Of a stretch of 64,000 bases of DNA, positions 25,566 through 37,110 are shown one piece after another; position 1 is the first letter of the stretch, and each line of letters starts with the position of its first letter. The stretch is from Siphonodentalium dalli (lineage: Eukaryota; Mollusca; Scaphopoda; Gadilida; Siphonodentaliidae): the NCBI GenBank assembly GCA_032622095.1, contig CP136069.1:39096194-39160193 (forward strand), in the 5' to 3' direction. The notes beneath the pieces were generated by a model. The model was not told where the DNA came from and searched no databases. It was given only the letters and a program-made list of their open reading frames with translations. Made by a program: the position numbers and the translations under genes.

Positions 25566-25816
25566 TAAGAGGCCCCCCACCCCCCTTTTCGTACGCCGTA
25601 TTCCATGCCCTGTTATGAGGTACGCCGTATTCCGGCCCCTCTGTTAGGAGGTATTCGGTATTCCAAATATACCGGTATTCCGTATTCGTACGCCGACCTT
25701 CCAAAAAATGAAGTTTTCATATATTTTTATGTATTCCATATGGCTGCTAACTGGTATTCTGTATTCCACCCTCTGTGTTAAGTGGTATTTCGTATTCCAT
25801 GGGGGGTGGTGGCCTC
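25566..25816. repeat. small GTATTCC-rich element with GGCCCCCCACC-type inverted ends
   Basis: Ends GAGGCCCCCCACCCCCC and GGGGGGTGGTGGCCTC are inverted. Between them are repeated GTACGCCGTATTCC and GGTATTCNGTATTCCA words, a degenerate short tandem repeat. Origin unknown. Confidence 0.5.
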
Positions 25817-25834
25817 ATGTACATGTAGTGTACG

Positions 25835-26602
25835 TTCAGACGACCACGATTAATTTGTAAGTAGAGGAATCAGGCCCGACAAGATCGTGGATGGTTTGTT
25901 CACAAAATTGCAATGCGGCGTCGTACATGATTATACCGTAGGTTGAACATCCTAAAGCATGTGATTGACTACACCGGTCATTTTCAGCTACAATTTTTAT
26001 GCACACACCACTGCGAATCTGTCGTCACAAGTGGAGGTACCGGTATAAACCAAGGATACGCCTCAATTTGGCATCTAAAAATAGTAAAATCAAACAGTGC
26101 TTGATATTATTTTTGACCTACGATTTCGATGTGAGCGTGCGCAGTCCAAGTATCAGTTATTTCCTATGATGGAAAAGTTTCGACAAGTTTACGATTGAAT
26201 CGTGGTCATCTGAACTTTCACTAAGTGAATGTTCTGATGATCACGATTCAATCGTAAGTGGAAAGATTTTGTTGTGGGTAGTAACCGATACGGTGATAGT
26301 TGTACTGCGCATGGTCGGGCATTGTCATGAGTGATAAAAAGTAGTATCAAGCATTTTAGATGCAAAATTGTGGCGTATCCTTGGCTAATGGCTACCTCCA
26401 CTTGTGACTGAATCAGAACTGTGTGTGTACTTAAAAATTGTACAAAGTAAATAAAAAAACATAGGGTAGTTAATCACATGGTTAACCGCCGAGTCGCCGA
26501 CAATATACTCATGTGTGATGACATCGTAATCGTGTCAACAAACTATCCATGATTTTGTCAGGCCCGATTCCCCCACTTACGATTGAACCATGGTCATCTG
26601 AA
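25835..26602. mobile_element. 768-bp foldback element
   Basis: The whole element is an imperfect palindrome centred near 26223 (TCACTAAGTGA). The outer ends TTCAGACGACCACGATT and its inverted partner (AACCATGGTCATCTGAA) pair. Further inside, AGGAATCAGGCCCGACA, CAAGTGGAGGTA and CCAAGGATACGCC recur inverted on the right. The end motif also recurs next to the centre (TCATCTGAACTTTCA). No coding frame. Confidence 0.8.
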
Positions 26603-27252
26603 TTGCTGAGGACGCTCACATTGTTGGTTGAATGAACTTTACACTTTGTTTATAAATATGTTTGCAATTTAAAAAAATACATGTATCCATATCACATACA
26701 TGTATATGCAGCATATTTTTCTTCTTATTACAGAAATGCCAGATTCATTAGCCACGGTCATTGTTATGGAACTACAGTACCGTGTAGTTATGATACACCA
26801 AATGATATCACACCAAAAGTTGAAAATTAATACAACCACACGGATATCGTTAAATTAACTTATATATGCATGTATAAGACGAATCACTATCTTGTATTTC
26901 CATGCCTGTTTGTGTAATGCCAATGAATGCGGCCTGACAACAGGCGATGGGTGGAGTTTAAAAATTGACACCAGAAACAATGTCGGCAACTTCAAAGTTC
27001 ATGGTGTGCTACATTTAACCCCCTACTTGTATATACTATTTACAAATTTTCTATCAAGCATTCCCATTGCTTATAGAAAGTATAGTTGGAAAAATAGACG
27101 AAAATGGCCATATGATCAGGGGGTCGGAAAATATGTTCAGGCATGTATGCTGATTTTTTTCGTTCGACCCTTGTTGGGACCCACCCCCGCGTCCAAACAT
27201 CCACCGGGTTCCACCCCCACCATTCTAACAATAAAACAGATTTGCGGGGGGG
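26603..27252. other. unrecognised sequence upstream of the first hAT element
   Basis: No gene recognised. The last part (27115-27250), a stretch starting GGGGGTCGGAAAATATG and ending in C-rich then GGGGGG sequence, resembles 28990-29180 and is probably another dispersed repeat. Confidence 0.35.
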
Positions 27253-28389
27253 GGTGTGGGCAGAGGCGGACTGGGCCAAAAAACCGGCCCGGGAAATTAA
27301 TATAATACCGTCCCATCTGTTCGGGGGGTGTCCACAGTCCACCTTGGGAAATTCCAACTGCACCCCCCCCCCCCCCCACACTTGAATCAGAATCAGACCA
27401 AATACATGTTTTTGCATAATTCCATTTGCACCTCTGGCCTAATATATCTTATATATTCACAAACGATGGTTCTATATATTCCCGATATGAGACCATTCAG
27501 ATATTTTTACCTGAAAAATTGCATAAATTCTAACATCTAGCGGTCTAACTCCAGACAAATGCACACACTCACACAGCTACGGACAAGAGATCAGGACACA
27601 CCGGGCTGTTCATTGTTGTTCGGCCCGGGGTGAGAAAATTTTGAAAACTATACAAGAAGCTCGCAAATCCTAGCATCTCTATATAGACTGGCATCAACTG
27701 AAGCGTTCCTATTTTGTTGTAAATTTCAATTGGGGGAGGGTCCGGGAGGGGTGTGATATTTTTTTGGGATTTACAGCTGGAATCTCGAGATTAACGGGGT
27801 CTTTACGTGGTGTTATATGATGCTGACAAGTTCATTTAATGACAAACTTACGATTAGCCACTTCGGCTGGTTAAACAACACATGTGGCGGCCCACGTCCG
27901 GAGTTTTCCCGGTCTCCCGATCGGCCAGTCCGCCTCTGCCCCCCCCCCCCCCCCCCCATCGTCACATTATGCTCACATGGGGAACCTGCCAACTTCCCAA
28001 TTTAGGTAACTTCTGTCTTTCCTTGCCGGTTTTCCGCTTCTCGGGTGATATATATTTATATATATATATATTGGCAGTACACATTATCCGAAGTAAAACA
28101 TTTGACATGTGCAATAATTTCCGAATCAATATATTCTTAGAAGAGTGCCATCTTATTGGATACACGGCAGGTTAAACAACACATGTGGCGGCCCACGTCA
28201 GTTTCATATGCGGCCCAAGTTGTGGTTGGGGCCGCCCAACCACATATACCCCCCCCCCCCCAAACCGTAAAAAAAAACCCTCGTATTCTCGCTTGATAGA
28301 AAATCACGTGGAATCAGAATTTTTCCGGCCTCCGGCCCATCGGGAAATTTCCCGGTCTCCCGATCGGCCAGTCCGCCTCTGGGTGTGGG
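27253..28389. mobile_element. compound hAT-type element, copy 1 (1121 bp)
   Basis: The element 27261-28381 starts CAGAGGCGGACTGG and ends CCAGTCCGCCTCTG. It is flanked by an 8-bp direct duplication, GGTGTGGG, at 27253-27260 and 28382-28389, the hAT signature. An internal copy of the right terminus ends at 27938, so a shorter element (27261-27938) plus a 443-bp extension with its own end moved as one unit. It contains long C runs and no transposase frame. It is homologous and inverted to 29672-30615. Confidence 0.9.
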
Positions 28390-28399
28390 AGATTCACTG

Positions 28400-29663
28400 T
28401 AAACAGCTGTATATGAATTTCTGTGAATACTATTTGTCATGGATGTTAACATTGACATGTAAATAGGAACGACTCATTTTGGGGTCATTCAGCAAAAAAA
28501 CATGGCTGCCGGTCACCAGCCGGTGGCCATCTTGGAATTCAAAATTCAATCCATTAGCATGAGCTACAAGCTATACTGTTTGTCTGATCATCATGAAATT
28601 TGTCATTTCTGTTTTATAAATACCGGTATTTCTCTTATTGTAATGAGTTTTAAGCCAAACAGTCATACGACTTGCAGGAAAAAAACATTTTAGTTGCAGA
28701 AAAAAATGTTTGTTGGTCCCATCAAGTTCATCCACCCCGGCATACGTGCCCGGAAATCCCCCCCTGATATGACGGCCAATATTTTTAAAGAAGTCAATCC
28801 GCAGTATAAGTGGTATATACTGGTATGTGTGATATTTGACATGCAGAAGTACTAGTTTGTGCTGCTATCTTCTAGTATACATAATTATGCTTGTATATTA
28901 TACAGTATAATTTGTTCAATTCCCCAATGATTATGTATAATTGTGTTTACTAGTATATGCATGGAGTATTTGTGAACTCACCTATTCAAGTAAAGATGAT
29001 AAAATCAAGGGGGGGGGGGGGGGTCGGAAACAAATTTCAGGCATGTATGGCATTTTTTCCCTTTCGATCATTTTTTGTACCCACCCACCCAAATTTTTTT
29101 CCGTTTTTCGGCAGTTTTTTCCGACCATTTTGTTTACACCCACCCCCCTTTTAACACTAAAACAAAGATTTGCGGGGGGGAAATTCAGCTGTATATGAAT
29201 TTCTGTGCATACTATTTATCATGGATGTTAACATGGACATGTAAATAGGAATGAGTCATTTTGAGGTCATTCGGCCAAAAAAACATGGCTGCCAGTGGCC
29301 ATCTTGGATTTCAAGATTTGCAACAAAATACAACACGATAACTGCCTGCAGTCAGTTTACCAGTTATAATTACATTATTTCTCTCATTCAAAGTGGTTTT
29401 GAAGCCCAACTCATTGCCAAAACACTAAAAAAACAAGCAGGAAATTTTTGTTTTAGTTGCGGAAAAAATTGCTTGTTGGTGGCTTTGACCACCCACGCAC
29501 CCCGACATACGTGCCGGATTTTTTTTTTCACCCCCCCCCCCCAAGCTGTTTAACATGCCTTAAAACATTTACAAATATATGATATTTACAAGACCAATAT
29601 GATATCATACCGGTACCTATATACATGTATCTGGAATGTTTTTGGGAATATTTGGTGCAGGTA
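28400..29663 (+). repeat. two direct copies of a 290-bp segment between the hAT elements
   Basis: 28405-28690 and 29190-29480 share GTATATGAATTTCTGTG, ATGGATGTTAACAT, GACATGTAAATAGGAA and AAAAAAACATGGCTGCC. Between them (28990-29180) lies a G-run-started block (GGGTCGGAAA ... TTTCCGACC) ending in CACCCCCC that folds on itself. No coding frame. Confidence 0.65.
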
Positions 29664-30623
29664 CCGGTGTACAGAGGCGGACTGGCCGATCAGGAGACCG
29701 GGAAAATTCTGATTCCACGTGATTTTCTATCAAGCGAGAATCCTAGGGTTTTTTTACGGTTTGGGGGGGGGGGGGGTATATGTGGTTGGGCCGCCCAACC
29801 ACCACTTGGGCCGCAAATGAAACCGACGTGGGCCGCCACATGTGTTGTTTAACCAGCCGTGTATCCAATAAGATGGTACTCTTCTCACATAAATTCATGA
29901 GGGCAGAGGCGGACTGCATGGCCGATCGGGAGACCGGGAAAATTCCGGACGTGGGCCGCCACATGTGTTGTTTAACCAGCCGAATTGGCTAATCGTAATT
30001 TTGACATTAAATGAACTTGTCGGCATCATATAACACCACGTAAACACCCCATTAATCTCGAGATTTTAACGGTAACTCCCAGCTGTAAATCCAAAAAAAA
30101 TCTTACGCACCCCTCCCCCAATTGAAATTTACAAGAAAATAGGAACGCTTCAGTTGATGCCAGTCTAGTTTATCGGATTCGAGATTTTCTTGTATAGTTT
30201 TCAAAATGTTCTCACCCCGGGCCGAACAACCATGAACAGCCTGGTGTGTCCTGGTCTCTTGTCCGCAGCCGTGTGCATTTGTCTGGAGTTAGACCGCTAT
30301 ATGTTAGATTTTATGCAATTTTTCAGGTAAAAATATTTGAATGGTCTCATACCGGGAATATATAGAACCATGGTTTATGAATATATATGATATTAGACCA
30401 GAGGTGCAAATGGAATTAATTATGCAAAAACATGTATTTGGTCTGCAACTGATTCAAGGGGGGGGGGTGCAAATGGAATTATGCAAAAATATGTATTTGG
30501 TCTGATTCTGATTCAAGGGGGGAGGGTGCAGTTGGAATTTTCCAAGGTGGACCAAACAGATGGGCCGGTATTATATTAATTTCCCGGGCCGGTTTCTTGG
30601 CCCAGTCCGCCTCTGCCGGTGTA
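29664..30623. mobile_element. compound hAT-type element, copy 2 (944 bp)
   Basis: The element 29672-30615 has CAGAGGCGGACTGG termini and an 8-bp duplication, CCGGTGTA, at 29664-29671 and 30616-30623. An extra internal left terminus lies near 29905 (CAGAGGCGGACTGCATGGCC), mirroring the internal end of copy 1, so both descend from the same compound parent. Orientation is opposite to copy 1. Non-autonomous. Confidence 0.9.
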
Positions 30624-32691
30624 ACACGTCACCCCCTCCTGTCTGGATATCTTCCTCCATGGGGGAGTGTATTTGCGAATGTCCTCAGATATCTCACTCG
30701 CACACCCTGGGCATTTTCCCCCCATGTATGACTAAAAGAAAATTCACTCATTTAATATCGTTTGATCCTGAAATGGCCAGAAAGAAATGTTTTATGAGAT
30801 TTAAGTTTGTTTTTTTATTTTTTATTTTTGTATGTTCAAGTAACATTTATCAAATGAGTGAAATTTTAATTTAGTCATTCATGGGGGGTGGTATCCAGAG
30901 TGGGGGATATATCCAGGGGGAGATATCTGTTACACCGGTATATGATACCGGTACATGTATTTGTAGCTGTTTCTGACCATCATGCAGCATTTGAATGGAT
31001 ATAATTTACTGTTATAACTCGGCCCCCGGGTGATCAATTTGGATGATGTATCTTAATAATATGTATATGATCAGTCATTCCTCTTTTCTGATGTCATTAC
31101 AAGCATTAAAATCTGTTTTTTTCAGACAAGAGGAGCTGCTTGACTGGATTGAGACATCAAAATTTCATTCAAGGCCTGATATGATTATCTGATAACCAAT
31201 CATAGAATCATGTTTCCTGTCAGAGTGCTTCTTGCAGACACTGCATGGTGACCCTTAATACCAATATTATTAATTCTGTCCAAGACTGGATGAGGAAGGA
31301 TTTCAAATGTTATTCGGTGTACATGTACTGGATACATGTACTGTAGATGTTATCGGTATTCGTTCATGCATGACAATGATGATGACATGTGTGTTGTTGC
31401 TGTGTGACAGTGAGTCCTGAGTCTCCTGGCTATACACATGTACCATATGTATACCTACGGTCGGTATGCACTGAATCCAGTACCATGCTTACCTGGTAAC
31501 TAGTGCACACTGCAGCGAAGGGGAGGCTTTAATTTATAACCAAATGACGATCAATGTGTTCATCAAAGGCAAAAATGACACATATATGTATGCATTCCTT
31601 CCTTGATGGAGACCGATCAGTGACCTCTACATTTTATCAGACTTATGTGGTGAAAATCTTGGCAAGTGAAGTTAGTGAATTCAATTCTACAACAGACGTG
31701 TACTTGTATGCTTCATCGAGTCTCAGAAAATGTGCACTATGGCATCCAGCGTATGCATAATTTTTTTTATATTTCATACTACATTGACCAGAATTTGGAG
31801 GTGTACCAGTTTCAAATCTCCACACAAAGCACAACAGTACCCATGGAACAGTCTCAAGCCTTGTTTCTGAGCTTATCTGAAGGATATGAACTTTTAAGTG
31901 ACATATTATTGCAGTATGTCAATATAATCAGATTCATGTACACATACAGGCCTTAAAATCCATAACAGAATCAAAATATTCTAATGTTCCTTTATCTTTG
32001 TCAACCTGCTGTATCACCAAGTAATCTGTACAATGAGCTTAAAGTGGCTTATACATGTACCATACATGCACATTTAAAGATAGATAATCCGAGTTCACGC
32101 TCCTCAATTACTATTTCTTTGGCTTCGGGGGTAAAAATAATTGATTCGAGTCGAGGAACACACCCTTTAAAGTTCTGAGTTACAAAATATAAATTTTTGA
32201 AATCTGTTATTTTTCACCGCCTTGAATATTTCCCGGCCTAGCAAATATTCAACGAGCCGACTGAGTCGACTGACCTAATCTTGATACCAAGTTGCGATGA
32301 ACAAAATGTTGATATATAACATGTTTTGGAAAATGTTACACTAGAGTTGACAGTACTTAGTTAGCATTATGTTTTGGTATTTAATCGATTAAGAAATGTT
32401 GTTCTTGGAATCTGATGGTATGGAGACCATCAATTCAGATTGTTTACCTTTAATTGTCCATGCTGACTTTAAAGCATAACATATGTTATCTTTATTTTTT
32501 GTATCCCTTTATAAAATGGGGTGATAAATTTATATTATACTCACATCTGGTCTTTCGATATTCTGTGAGTTAATTAATTTATATGAAAGAATGTCATTGC
32601 ATGCTAGCAATTCTGATAAACATCACTGTTACAGTGACATTACCATCCAATGTTGAATAAGTCCAATAAGATGCCAAAGTTTAATAAAAAC
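30624..32691. other. unrecognised 2-kb stretch
   Basis: No gene, domain or long repeat could be supported. Short frames (for example 31666-31956) have no recognisable features. Confidence 0.3.
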
Positions 32692-32955
32692 TTAACCCTT
32701 CCATGACTGGAGATTCTTGAAATGTTGCTAAAACCCTGCGCCAATGCATTCTCTTATATTTGCGAGTCTCCAAAATGGAGCCTCACATATATAAGAGAAT
32801 ACATGGCCGAACAATATTTACCTTGACCTTGTAATCCAGTGCATTCTCTTATACATATGAGGCTTCCTATGTGAGACTTGCATATATACAAGAATTCACT
32901 GGTACATATGATCTTTAATGCTGTACCAGCGCAGCTCCCATCATGAAAGGGTTAA
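32692..32955. mobile_element. short hairpin MITE of the TTAA family (256 bp)
   Basis: TTAA at 32692-32695 and 32952-32955 flank ends CCCTTCCATGACTGGAG and CCCATCATGAAAGGG. It includes two diverged hairpins of the CCAATGCATTCTCTTATAT type (32751-32808 and 32836-32903). It is a shorter, older relative of the 391-bp copies. Confidence 0.85.
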
Positions 32956-34779
32956 ACATTGCATGGCCAAAGCATTGAAAAATATTCTGAAAATAATATT
33001 TTAATAGACTAAAATATGTTTAACCTTCTACGCGATTACTAGTAGCAATGTTTGTTGACAAATCACTGTAACAGTTTTGTTTACATAGCAATGGTTCCAA
33101 CAGGAGAAATTTCGTTATTGGAAAACTTTCAATAATTAATATAGGAATCAGGAATTCATGTTTTTCTGAGTGGTGATGTTTTTACGAACTGTTGTATGTT
33201 ATATGTTTGGCATATTTACTCACTATGAGTGCCTTGGGTCCCTTTAAAATGATTTGAAACACTCAATGAAATATCTGCACACCAGTAGATTATTTTGTAG
33301 GGATTTTAGTGTGATGAGAGTCAGAATCATGATTCTCCGTTTGAGTCTGGTAAAAAGCAGCTGATTGGATGTAGAAATGCTATAGTTTGATTCTTGCAAA
33401 ATTTTAAGGCCTGTATACATTCGCTTTTATCCATCAAAGGTGCTCCAGACACTTCATACCGCTATAATCATAGTATGTACATGTACCTTGTTTTACAAAC
33501 TTTTATGTTATTTTGCATGACCGCACTTCAAAGAACTCTAAAGACGCTCATGCACTTAATGCATCAATTTAAAATTCTGCAACTTAATGCATCAATTTAG
33601 AATTCTGCACTTTTATCCGCATGTTTATCACAAAAAGTCTGGAAATACTAGTAAGTACTAGTGCTATACTATTAAACATGTAGACTATATACTGTGAAAA
33701 GACTTGATAAAGTCTTAATACATTTAACAGTTGTTTCCAGTAGAAGATAGAGAAAAGCTCTTTAAGTTCCATATTTGCAGTGTTTTACACTGAGCATTAA
33801 GAGCATCTCCTTTTATTCTCAGCAGAATATATGCAAACAACATGGTATAAATTATAATGAAAATGAATTTATGACTCCAGCCAATAATTCATTATCATTA
33901 TAAATACCATGTTTGCATTGTTCATAGAGCACACAGGTGTTGCAATTATCCATGGGCAAAATTCATTCATTTGTTGCATATATTCTGTTGAGTATACAAG
34001 GAGATGGTCTCATAAATGGCCGGATTTAGTGTACCCTTTAATGCTTGTAATACATGCATGTACTAGTACCTGTTTAGACCAAGTTTTCCCTGTCCACAAC
34101 TTGTGGTATCGGTTGGGTTGATGCTGTTTTGGACCGAGTCCCATCCCGATACTCTTCTATAATGGACTTTACGCCCAGAATTGTGGGTTGAAGTTATCTT
34201 GATTGTAGCACTACCAGTATTTCGTCAGATTAGGTCAAAGTGACGCTTTTTTATAAGAACATAGAGGGCAGCCTTTCCCAAGCGTGATGATTTCAAACCT
34301 GCATATACTTAAAGTAATTGACCATCTCTAACGTGGTGTTACCCAGGTAATGCTGTGGTATTACACTGCAGTAATTTCCAACACCATGGTAAGGTTGTCA
34401 CTTGAACACAAAACAGCACCACGATGGATGCGGTATGCAATTAAAATGCAGTGATTCTCCTTATATCTTTGGAACTTAAAGGAATGGATGGCCTTCGTTA
34501 TAGGTTATAATTTATAAATAACATTTACAAAAAGTTTCCCAAGAATATACTAATAGTATAGGATAATGTTCATATGAATGCGTTATTATCCACAAAACAC
34601 ACTTTGTGTGAGTCAATCGTTTGTTTATATACAGCAGTAAATAGTGAGCGATAAGCAAAACACTCAACACCGTTGCGATTGTTTAATTGAGCGATTCATG
34701 GTGACCCATTCAACACTTCAAAATCTTGAGAGGTTATAGAAGAGTAGCCGGACAGGACTCGATCCCAAACAGTTTCAAC
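32956..34779. other. unrecognised stretch with a dispersed-repeat fragment
   Basis: 33050-33125 is a partial copy of the unit at 20262-20560. Nothing else is recognised. A tiny direct duplication (AATTCTGCA..TTAATGCATCA) occurs near 33555-33610. Confidence 0.35.
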
Positions 34780-34994
34780 TGCAGTAATGCTCTAAGTAAT
34801 CAACTCCTTAACCACAGCAGAATTATGGGTAACTTTTCAGTATTTAGTCGGAAATATGGCTTGTTGCCATTCATCGGAAAGCTCTCAGAGAGCTTTCCGA
34901 TGAATGGCAACAAGCCATATATTCGACTAAATCCTGAAAAGTTACCCATAATTCTACTGTGTTTAAGGAGTCGATTATACTCGGGGCATTACTG
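34780..34994. repeat. 215-bp near-perfect palindrome
   Basis: Arms of about 107 bp are centred on the A at 34887. The inner arm words CATTCATCGGAAAGCTCTC and its inverse are perfect, and the outer arm CAGTAATGC pairs with GCATTAC. Few mismatches. Likely a foldback MITE. The open frame through it is an artefact of symmetry. Confidence 0.85.
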
Positions 34995-35664
34995 TATTCG
35001 ATATCTCAAGCTGTTGCATACCGAAAAGACTTGGGCTAGTACCTGAACAGTAAACCTGCAATCTGCATGATTCATGAAACAGCTATTGAAACCATGCTGT
35101 ATATACTCAGAATTACACAATTTTGTTTATGGGTTTGTTGATATGACACGAGTGCTAGCGCACAATGACGGAATGAACAGCACACCCTAGAGTTCTATCT
35201 TTCCTCAATGGCACAAGTGCTGTATCAACAAATCCATTAATACAAGTGTCTTTCTGTGTTTATTACACATCACCCGTCCTAGAATATGTGCATTTAAAAA
35301 TACAGGGTTACGATGTTTATTAAGGCACATACAGTGCTTGTTTTGTCATGTGTGATGATTTTTTTTCCTATCGTTTGAACTGGATACTCAAATAACAGAA
35401 ATTGTTATATATTTTTTTTTCAACCGACAGATTTGAGGTAACTCTTTCCATAAATATATTGAAAATCATGTGTCGGGATGTAATTATTAGCAATCAATAT
35501 ATTTTTTGTTGCGTATATAGGTTTATACAATTTTAAGAGGCAGAACAAGATACAGGTACTTTGTATAGTTTCATTTCGCGAATGTACACAGTATCTTGTT
35601 TGGCCACTTGCAATTTTAGAAACCCATAACTGTAACGAGAAATTGTTGATTGTATATTTAAAGT

Positions 35665-36165
35665 TTAAAGGTACGGGAGGCCTTGGCGGTGGGTATGCTG
35701 TGAAAATATTTCCACCGGTCAAAAACCGCCGCAAACAGAAAGAATATTAAAATGCAGACAGACTTTGTCCGTATACAAATAAGAAATATCGCATAAACAG
35801 TATGTTATTGTCATATGTTTGACCATTCTTATGTAAACAAAAGCATAAAAAGGTACTTTCCTGGTGTTTGTTTATATTATGATGGTAAACATAAAGAGCG
35901 TTCATTGTTGCTGAATTTTGATATGGAACGAATAAAGAGCATTTATATCATTTGTGTGTGATTAGCCAGTAACACTGTGCTGCCTTCTGTAACACAATCA
36001 GGCTCCTGCTTAGGTAAAATATAGTAGGTCTTTATGATAGCATGCTGTTTACGCGATGGTCATGGTATATATGAACAAAACTGTATGCGTTTTAATGTTT
36101 TTCTGTTTACGGTGATTGAAACAAATATGAATATTTTCGACAACTAAGGCCTCCCGTGCCTTTAA
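35665..36165. mobile_element. 493-bp TTAA-flanked MITE, second family
   Basis: The element 35669-36161 starts AGGTACGGGAGGCCTT and ends AAGGCCTCCCGTGCCT, with TTAA directly outside both ends (35665-35668, 36162-36165). The ends differ from the CCCTTTACCC family. TTAA targets are used by piggyBac and Kolobok transposases. No coding frame. Confidence 0.75.
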
Positions 36166-36899
36166 GCCCCCTTATTGTCTCTATTATAGAAGTTTTTATA
36201 TTCAGAATAAATGTCAATTGTATATTTTAAAACACAATTGAAATTATATATTAATTTAAAATTAAATGTTTTTCTTAATTAAGAATTGTTTTCTAATATA
36301 TCTTTCCTAATTGGGAAAAATATTCCTAGTTAAGAAAACTTGTTTTCCTTACTTAGATTTATTTTCCTGCTTGAGAAAATCTCATTCTAGAAAAAATTGG
36401 CTTACTTAAGAAAAAATATCTTGACGATATTTCTAACTATAGAAAATATAATTTCTTGTTCTAGATTAATTGTATAGCTTTCTTAAATTTCTAGCTATTC
36501 TCCCAAGATAATCGCAGTATCTTAAACTTATCTTATTTCAAGAAAAATAAACTTATGTGAGAAAAACAATCTTTCCTACATTAAGAAAAAAAATCTATAC
36601 TAAGATTTGTTTACTAGGATTTTCTTACTAAGATTACTGTGTTTTCTTAAAGAAATTTTCTCAGACAAGAAATTTTCCCACCCTTTCATTTCTTGACCTA
36701 GAAAATATGTTTTTTCTTATTTTTCTAGCTATTCTCCCAAGATAATATCTCATTTCAAGATTATTTTTTTCCTGAATTGAGAAAATATTTTTGGCAGTGC
36801 ACGCATAACTAATCTGTCCGATCATGCAGTGACATGCAGATACGTCGTATACAAATGAAGATTACCGTTCAACGAGTCGCACAATTGTCGCTGTGATGG

Positions 36900-37110
36900 T
36901 CGAAGCGGGGCGTTGTCAAATAGTTGACACTGTGACTGCATTTCTGTGTGTAGTTTAATCGAATATTGCGTCAACGGAGGTACGAATTTGACAAATAATA
37001 CATTTATGCTTATCAAAGCTAACGTTGGATGTTAATTTTCGCACTGTTGATGTCCCCTTGTAGCCCAAGAAACGACTTTTTGCGATCGGTTCGCGGTTCG
37101 ATCGGATTAT
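36900..37110 (-). pseudogene. possible zinc-binding KCIICQ-type fragment
   Basis: The minus-strand frame near 36955-37060 reads VRKLTSNVSFDKHKCIICQI followed by RTSVDAIFD and a stop. Short FD-x-KCIICQ segments occur at the start of uncharacterised invertebrate proteins that are often repeat-associated, in my recollection. Only the first Cys pair is present and no partner motif follows in frame. It lies just inside the right inverted repeat of the 23-kb element. It could be chance. Confidence 0.25.

Larger units (their letters stand above)
19880..36799. mobile_element. possible 16.9-kb CACTG-ended (CACTA/EnSpm-like) element
   Basis: The left end CACTGCCAAAAAT (19880-19892) and right end ATTTTTGGCAGTG (36787-36799) are inverted. 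Inside each, several hundred bases (19893-20190 and about 36180-36786) are built from dense TTTCTTG/AAGAAA-type words, resembling the subterminal repeats of CACTA elements. Each end occurs once and neither region has its own second terminus, so they are probably two ends of one element. A clean 3-bp duplication is not seen (ACA left, CAC right; at most 2-bp CA). No transposase frame was found; the interior is satellite and nested elements. Confidence 0.45.

Noticed and set aside
27040-29964. Pro/Gly-run open frames in the hAT region
   Set aside because: They come from C/G homopolymer runs within transposons.
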